Of a stretch of 64,000 bases of DNA, positions 57,010 to 64,000 are shown piece after piece (positions within the stretch are counted from its first letter, which is position 1; each line of letters opens with the position of its first letter). The stretch is from the NCBI GenBank assembly GCA_036346395.1, contig CM070604.1, positions 33,507,662 through 33,571,661 on the forward strand, in the 5' to 3' direction. The translations under genes were made by a program, and so were the position numbers. The notes under the pieces are model-generated. The model saw nothing but the letters and a program-made list of their open reading frames with translations, was not told where the DNA came from and did not search any database. The stretch is from Hsuehochloa calcarea (taxonomy: Eukaryota > Streptophyta > Magnoliopsida > Poales > Poaceae).

Positions 57010-59348
57010 TGTAACACCCCAGCCCAACACTGAGCCTAGAATGCCACCACACTACTCTTTACACTAATAATTATCGACACACTATAATATTACAGCAAGA
57101 AAACAATGATAATCATATCCATGAATCACAAAAAGGTCATGCATAATTATGAATCAAACGACAATAAATAATCAAGTGGAATAAAACCAGGTAAACAGTC
57201 CAAAATAGCATCAACCAATGAATCCAAATTAATGAAGCAAATGGTCTAGTCCAAATGATGTCCTAAACTTTATTCAACCTCTAAAATGTCCAAGTATAAA
57301 CCAATATTGAATGAAAAGATTATTATGGCGAATGATCATGTGTTGTCCATGTGCTCTACTCGCTCTCAGTTACGGCATCCTCGAAGATCACCTAAAGACA
57401 ACAATAGAGCAAGGGTGAGTCCACGACTCAGCAAACACATCGATATACAACGAACAATAATAAATCATCAGCATTCAATAACTTCATTATCATCACAGGT
57501 ACTTCCATTAATATTCTCATCAATTAATCTCATGTATCAATGCAAATCTATTCTACATGTCCACATGCACTTCTTTCGCGTATACCGGTATAGCGTGAGT
57601 GAATGCTCGCGACAACATTCACTCTCAAGCCCGTTCCTCCATAAGGATCGGGGACCTCCTCCACTCCCGTGGAGTTGTGATCAATCAAGATCACCTTCTC
57701 TTATGCAAAGATGCTTATGAATGCAAACATGCAAACTCCATCATAAACATCATATCCAACTTTTCCTCATGTCCATTAACAATATAAATCCATACCATTC
57801 CATTGCTTGCAATTAAACAAAATAAAAGCACAACAATAATGGTACTGAAAGATAAAGAATCACAGTGATCAATCATTGATCGCTGTCTACCATGCACTTG
57901 CCTTTACTAGTTGCGACGCACAATTTGACTAGCGGATGGCAACAAGTACGACGCCTCCTACATTAAATACACAAATTTCAATACAAGCTACAGCATCATA
58001 AGAACAACAATCAATCGACATCGCTCCTACACGTCCCCAAATATACCACGTTACTCCGGTACCGAAAAGTTACCCGTAGCTGACTTGGTACTAAAACGGA
58101 CGTAACTTTTGACTCGAAAGTACGATCACCACAAACCACCCCATTCTGGATTCTTCATAAAATTATCCACATTTTTTTAGATTACGAAGACTTCTAATTA
58201 AATCATCTAACCCTCCGTATTTAACCCAGAAAGTCGGTCTGTCCGCTTCGGAACAGCAGTCTTACTAAATTCATAACTTTTGTTTTACTCAACCAAACTG
58301 CGTGTTCTCAGATTCTACAGAACCATTGGACAATTATCTACAACTTTCATGTAGATCAAAAACACTAATTAAGCTATTTACTATTTTTAATCTACAGTCT
58401 ACCAAAACAGCGCCGAAAGACGACAACCGTAAAAACAGCGGTCTTCCGAAAATCATATCTCGAAATCTACTTGTCCGATTGACATAATAAAATATGCTAT
58501 AGAAAGATATCGAAATTATCTACAATTAACTAGTAGATGATATTTTCAAAATTCGCCATTAAGGTAACCGAATAAATCGTACAACAAAATATCAGACTAA
58601 ACAGATCTATTCATTAGCTTCTCTAATTAATCTTGATGATAAACTCTAATTGCTACATGAACACTTAGCTACGTGCCAAAAGACTAATCACTAACGCCAA
58701 CCGATTGCACTACTAAGTTAATTACCGCTACTAATTAATTTGTTGCTAACCGCACCATCTAAATCCATTTGCTAACTCTACCGTCAGCCATTGTAGTTGA
58801 GAAAACAGAAAGGCCAAGAGCTAACCTTCCACCACTCGGGTTACAAGCTTGCGCTGCTGAGTTCGGCTGCAAGCTTTCGCGGCAGGAGACGCGGCTCGGC
58901 TTCAATGGCGGTCTGCGACACTTATCGGGCGCAAGCGCAAAGAACGCCGCAGGAAAGCAAAGCGGCGGCGAGCGACGTTGGCCAGCGATCTGGCGATCCA
59001 CGCGTCACAAAGAACGCAGCACTTTCGGCACGGCGGTACGCACGCACAATGACGGCGAACCACCCACGCAGCGGAGGCGACACTCGTGATGGAAAAAATG
59101 TTTGGTGGCGGCGGATGGAAAAAGAAAACAAAAGAAAAAGCTAGGGTTTCTAGAGAACCCTAAAATCTAATTATATAGCTCTTAAAAATTCCAAAAATAT
59201 TCTATTTTTCACAAATTCTTTTTATTTAATTACGCACAAGCCCTTAAAAATATTCCGAAATTCTATTTTTATATACTAATTAATTTAATTACTCTCCGAC
59301 CCTTAAGACGTTTTTATTAATATTAATATTATTTTTCAGAGTATTACA
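57010..59348 (-). repeat. Gypsy-2 5' LTR
   Basis: It starts TGTAACACCCCAGCCC and ends CAGAGTATTACA. It is 11 bp shorter than the 3' LTR, mostly through small indels at 58905-59100. This LTR drives transcription toward lower coordinates. No gene. Confidence 0.95.
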
Positions 59349-61504
59349 ATAAATCTATCAATAAACTATACGAAGATCATTAGGAAATTACTAATTCAAC
59401 CATATCATAATAAAGGATAACATCAACCATCAAACTCCATTTATTACAATCCAATATTTATCAAATGAAAGGCAATGACAAGTTCATCTAATTAAAAAGT
59501 GAATAATGTGAAGTGAATGAAGTGATCCGTGACTATTCCCTCCCAAACATGACGTCCTCATTGTTTACCTTAACAAATAAACACGACAAGAATGAGTCCA
59601 TGACTCAGCAAGTATAACAGAACAATATGAACAATAATGAATAAGAACATGACAGTCACAATATAGAATAAGAATGTAGAGTGGCAGAAATCATATGAAT
59701 GAATGAAATGTGTGACCTCCTCTTCTGCTTATACTGGTATAGCCAGTGAACACCCATCGATGTTCACTCATGCCCGTATTATCCAAAATACGAGGATCCA
59801 AGGCCCGTTTGAAGAATGTTTCATAACGGGGATCCAATTTGCCCACATTGGAATGGTGGGTGTTACATGCCCATATTGGAATGATGTGTCTTTACATCCC
59901 ACTCCCGTGGGTGAAATATGAACAGTGAATGAATGAATGAATGAATTCATGGATATGAAAGACATAATCTTAAGAAGCCTCGATTAACATCCATGAAAAG
60001 AAACAAGAATTATTGGAATTACTCGAAATCCATAGAACTTAATCATACCATGAGCATCAAGCATTACAAACAGATATCAGTTAATACATTTTTTGATGTA
60101 CTTGCCCATGTTGGAATGATGGGACTTCACTACCCACTCCCGTGTGTGAAACATGAATGGATGAACGAATGAATATGTTGAACGTAAACATATTATCGAG
60201 GAATCATGGTATATCAATTATGAAGGGAAACAAGTAATACTGGAATTATCCATTGCACATTCATCAATCAAGTGGAACAAATAGCAATCAAGACAATTTA
60301 ATTGTACTTGTCTTTCGCGTTGCGACGCGTTAGGAGGTAAGGATGATGCCACTACTCACGAAGACTCTCCTCCTACATAATTAAATTACTTACATAAGAA
60401 CGACGTGATAAGAAGACACTACTTGCATCACTTTAACTCGTCTTTCCAAAACCCAAGGTTTATATATTTGTTTTACTCAAATTAAACGACAGTCTAGTAG
60501 GAAGTTATACTGGATAGCGGTATTAAAGCCTGCATAACTTTTTATATGAAACTCCAAAAAGTGTGATCTTAGACTCTCTGGAAAGATAATGAAATCTTGT
60601 ACAATAACTTACTTGGCGAGACTTTCTAATTCGACCAACTTCTGTGTCTAATAATCAGATGAAACTATGTAACTATAATCTGTTAGACATAAAATACAAC
60701 AGTAGAAGAAAATTCATAACTTTTAATTGGATTAACAAAAATTCAAGATTTTTAACAATATGTAATGTTTAAGAAATTTCCTACAACAATCGTGTTGGGT
60801 GAAATCCCTGAATCAGCATTAAACTTAATCTTAATTAATAAACAAGACGACTACTAATATTCGTTAGACTCTCTGCACAGCTGTAAAGAAATCAACGTAA
60901 CTTTTAGACCACAACTCCGAATTGGGCGATCTTTAGACCTATGGAAAGCTCAGAACAATCCCCACAATTATCTAGGAGACAAAATCCTCTAATTCGGAAT
61001 CTGTATACATGAAAACTGATGCACAAATAATGGATAGAAAACTGGAATCAATCGCAACAGAACGTCGATCTCCTAATCATGGCAAATTACGAATCTAAAT
61101 CGATCTAACCAGCGAGGAATCATTCGTTACCTGTGAAGACACACGTGATCACTGAATTCCCCCGCGAGGCTCTTCTCTCCTCCTCTCCTCCTCTCTCCCT
61201 CTTCTTTTCTCCTTGGCCGACGGCACCCGAAGGGTTCTTCTCCCTCCCTCCTTCTTCTTGGACAGCAGCAACGGAGCCTGTGGCACTATAGCGGTAGTGT
61301 GACACTGTAGCAGGGTGTGGTACTGTAGCAAGTGTGGTAGTGTAGCACCTAGGTTTTTTTGGCTGCCCCTAATGGGCAAAGGCTATAGGCTTTTAGCCCA
61401 AAATTTAATCACCCTTCAAGAGAAAATTCTGAAATCCCTTTTTTAATTTATAATAAAATAGTTCAAATTCAAATATAGTTCTAAAGACTGAATGGGGTAT
61501 TACA

Positions 61505-62254
61505 TTCTACCCCCTTTAAATAGGATTCGACCTTGAATCCTCGTAATGATCTACGCGAAAGAAAAACCACAACTAAAAATTATCAACGTATTACAAATAA
61601 CCGTCGTGAACGAATCCAGATATTGTTCGCTCATGCAAGACGCTAGCTCCCAAGTGGCCTCTCTCTCGGACTGATGAGACCAAAGCACTTTGACATAATT
61701 CAATGTTTTGTTCCCTGGAACTTCTTCTGACTCTTCCAGAATTTGCACTGGTTGGGATTCGAAGGTAAGATCGTGTTCAGTGATCAACGGCTCTAACTAG
61801 ATCACATGCTATGGACCTCTCAATTAATCACTCAACATCGGAACATACCAGACGTTGCGTACCTCATGTTTGGACCCGAGTCGGTCCTAGCGATACGCTA
61901 ACTTCTTAATTCCCGCAATTGTCGAAAACAACACAGTGTACCTTGGGCCTACTTCCCTAATGGTACCAAACGACATAACATGCACATAACATACGAAACT
62001 CATGTTCGATCTCTCAGTTGAGCTCTTCAGCTTAAAAAGGAGCACCTCCTTTAACCCAGAACACACAAAAGAACTTGCTTTAACCAAACACTTTTACAAA
62101 CAAATCCCAACTAAAAATAAAGGATTCTCATCGCAACCACAACGCCATGCTCAAACCGAATACATCAACTACACCTTTGTAGAGAGGCTCTATTGACTCC
62201 ATAGAAACATACTCTAGCCAACTCCTCTACCGACAGAATTACTTTGATAGAGGA
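61505..62254 (-). mobile_element. Remnant of the internal region of the LTR-C element
   Basis: The pyrimidine run at 61505-61518 is the polypurine tract on the minus strand. It is followed by a chromodomain remnant and further degraded pol sequence to 62254, where LTR-H begins. The rest of pol and gag is missing. Confidence 0.75.
61551..61787 (-). pseudogene. Gypsy chromodomain remnant
   Basis: The frame includes EHDLTFESQPVQILEESEEV and, at residues 33-51, VKVLWSHQSEREATWELAS, matching the chromodomains of gypsy-1 and gypsy-2. Upstream on the minus strand 61887-62087 contains a degraded IAGIKKLAYR-like linker. Only the C-terminus of pol survives. Confidence 0.85.
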
Positions 62255-64000
62255 TGTAATACTCCAAAATTTATTCAGGCGAACAGAAGCGGATTCGAGA
62301 GAAAGAAACGAATAAAAAAAAATAGAAGGTTGGGGGGGGGGGGGTTCGCGAACCCCTGCCAACCTGGGCCTCGGGCCATGGCCCATGAGGCCCAAGTAGG
62401 GGAGGGGGCGGGAGCCGGCCAAGGGGGGGGCGGCCACAAGGGGGAGGACCTCCCCCCAAACTCTAGCTGCTCCCTCCCCTCATTCTTCCCCCAAGCCACC
62501 ACCTCCTCGCCCCTCCAGGACGCCACTCTCCCTCCTGTCTAGCAGCGATTCACAGCACCCCATCCCCTTGGTGCTGCCCCCATTGCTGATGGCCCAAGCT
62601 AGGAAGAAGGGAGACGTCAGTTTGCACCAAACAAAGGTGAGAGGGAGGAGCACCGGGAGGACGGAGATAATTGTGTGAGATCTTCAGCAAGTCTCGGCCA
62701 CATATTCATGGGTTAATAGTGATCTCCCCACTGGTTGAGGTCGGTTTGATTATTAGCTTTTATCGATTTGTTTTTCATGGTGTTGTTGCTTGTAGATTAA
62801 TAAAACTACTCTCTATTTGTTCGTTAGGTTTCGCATAGCTAGAGTCCGAATACGAGGTTAGTGTCTCCTAGAGAGTTCTAGGCCTCGTTGCTAGCTTTCT
62901 ATATAGTACTGGATCACTCCATTTGGAGTTGGGCATCTCGAGTTATGAATTTCTCACTAATACTATTCCAGATTTCTGTCGGGATTCTGACTGATCGTAG
63001 AAACTGTTTAATAAGAATTAGATAATGAATTTTTTTTGAGGATTGCACCAACACGAAATTTGTAGATATTTTCATAGGATTTCTATAGAGATAGAAATCA
63101 CATTTGTTGGATGTCTGTACTGGGAGTTACGTCAGTTTTAGCTCACTGTCCAGAACCTTTGACGAGATTCTTATATATTTATTAACCTGTCTAAAAGGGG
63201 AAGAAGGCAGAATCTGGGAACCTGGACAACTAGGTTTTTATGGGAAAACTTGTAAGATTTCCAGCGGATTAAAGATCACTAAATTTAGATAATCCTGTAG
63301 AAAGTTATGAATTTTAGAAGAGACTGTCCCAGTCTGGGATAGTTCGCTGTTTTTAAAAGTAGATGTTTTGGGCTACGTTAGGGAGCGTAGTATGTCAATA
63401 TTTGTTTCTAGCAATGTTATGTCTCGAATTATTCTCTTATTAGGGTTGTTAAAATTATTTAGGCGGTGGTGTGATTCCGGGGGCAGCATCCTTATCACGT
63501 CATCAGTCTGAGCACATTTGAGGCAAGTACATTTGGATTGTCTTGAATGCTATTTGTCACATATGATTGATGAATATGAAATGGATGTTTCTGGTATTAA
63601 ATGTATCCCTTCATAATGGTTATTCTAAGATTCTCCGGTAAGATGTTTACGTTCATCATGTTCATTCATTCATTCACTGTTTGTATTTCACCCTCGGGAG
63701 TGGGATGTAAAGACCCATCATTCCAAAATGGGCATGTAAGACTCACCATTCAAATGTGGGCAAAGTGGATCCTTTTATAAAACCATTCTTTAAACGGACC
63801 TTGGATCCCCGCATTTTAGATAATGCGGGCCTGAGGGAACACCGACGGGGGTTCACTGGTTGTACCGGTATAAGCAGAAGTGAAGAGTATGCATTTTCAT
63901 ACTTCTATAAGTTTCCTGTCCTTCTTCTCACATATACGAATAATGTGAATGACATGCATTTGATCCAGTTCTTTCGGTTCTATTCATTTGTATTTGCTGA
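62255..64000 (+). mobile_element. LTR-H, gypsy-type, runs off the window
   Basis: It starts TGTAATACTCC at 62255. Its content read in reverse complement matches LTR-C in order: the GGATCC/TTTACATCCCACTCCCG block at 63689-63880 corresponds to 59715-59925. It is therefore the same family in opposite orientation. A G13 run is at 62331-62343 and a GC-rich part at 62390-62530. The 3' end is outside the window, so solo or full element cannot be told. Frames at 62165-62542 are composition-driven. Confidence 0.8.
63689..63880. repeat. Hairpin string in LTR-H
   Basis: The clearest stem is CCCGCATT/AATGCGGG with loop TTAGAT (63809-63830). Around it are CCCAT/ATGGG (63714-63732), a GGATCC pair about 45 bp apart (63767, 63803) and GTACCGGTAT near 63860. 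The corresponding segment in LTR-C (59715-59925) has AGTGAACA/TGTTCACT and CCCGTT/AACGGG. Confidence 0.75.

Larger units (their letters stand above)
49634..59348 (-). mobile_element. Gypsy-2, complete chromovirus-type element
   Basis: Two LTRs (49634-51983, 2350 bp; 57010-59348, 2339 bp) are near-identical and flanked by perfect 5-bp duplication ATAAA (49629-49633, 59349-59353). The primer site is at 56996-57007 and the polypurine tract at 51984-51997. Gag-pol runs on the minus strand in the gypsy order: gag, protease, RT, RNase H, integrase, chromodomain. LTR similarity implies recent insertion. Nevertheless the frames are broken many times. Confidence 0.95.
49452..61504 (-). mobile_element. 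LTR-C (3' LTR), split by gypsy-2
   Basis: The LTR consists of 49452-49633 and 59354-61504. Its first about 20 bases are missing because gypsy-1 inserted there. The right end GGGGTATTACA at 61504 is followed by a pyrimidine run (TTCTACCCCCTTT) that is the polypurine tract on the minus strand, so this is the 3' LTR of a minus-strand element. The same family occurs as solo LTR-C2 (28203) and, inverted, as LTR-H (62255). Hairpin-rich segment: 59715-59925. Apart from gypsy-2 it contains no gene. Confidence 0.82.

Overview
This window is repeat-rich nuclear DNA of a grass, most likely an Oryza-type genome. The evidence is the mix of elements: CACTA (En/Spm) transposons with CACTACTAC termini and ACAGACGGTT subterminal repeats; another CACTA family with TTTAGTCCCGGTTGG repeats; chromodomain-type Ty3/gypsy elements with long TGTAACA...TGTTACA LTRs; a BARE/Angela/RIRE1-like copia solo LTR; and a Sirevirus-like copia. 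The species is inferred, not proven. I see one convincing host gene, a small secreted protein at 18675-19024 on the minus strand (two exons, 83 aa). Almost all other long open frames are transposon remnants or chance frames inside LTRs.

Layout. 1-63 is an LTR tip of the copia family found again at 37993-44825. 64-1978 is part of a gypsy-type LTR with a palindromic tandem array. 1979-11395 is a decayed CACTA element (CACTA-1: TNP2-like gene, palindromic repeats, second gene). It is split by a RIRE1-like solo LTR (2733-4280), a 3.1 kb solo LTR (4435-7555) and a truncated gypsy element (about 8746-9737), and carries a Mutator-type MITE (10321-10606). 11789-17795 is a young complete copia element with 5-bp target duplication CGCCA. 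Its 5' LTR holds a 1.2 kb non-autonomous CACTA (16449-17656). 17801-19843 is the only stretch that looks like host DNA and contains the secreted-protein gene.

19844-21459 is a truncated LTR invaded by CACTA-2 (21460-37992). CACTA-2 contains a solo LTR (23580-25637) and a second, non-autonomous CACTA (26853-33829). The latter holds a solo LTR (28203-33656), which in turn holds another solo LTR (29169-32430). Target duplications define this nest: AAGCA, ACA, CAGAC/CATAC and ACAAG. The second gene of CACTA-2 (35905-37992) is cut by the Sirevirus-like copia (37993-44825, lacking its 5' part). That abuts a gypsy element lacking its 5' part (44826-49451). An LTR (49452-49633 plus 59354-61504) is split by a complete gypsy element (49634-59348, duplication ATAAA, initiator-Met primer site, near-identical LTRs). 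The right edge has a chromodomain remnant (61551-61787) and another LTR running off the end (62255-64000).

The genes do not form a host pathway. The pattern is repeated nested insertion followed by LTR-LTR recombination: five solo LTRs with recognisable target duplications against two complete elements. The least expected signal is a run of short unrelated hairpins at a similar place in several gypsy LTRs. Next are a copia gag-pol broken by an exact 55-bp tandem duplication, and a young gypsy element whose reading frames are broken in ways that look partly like consensus-sequence error.
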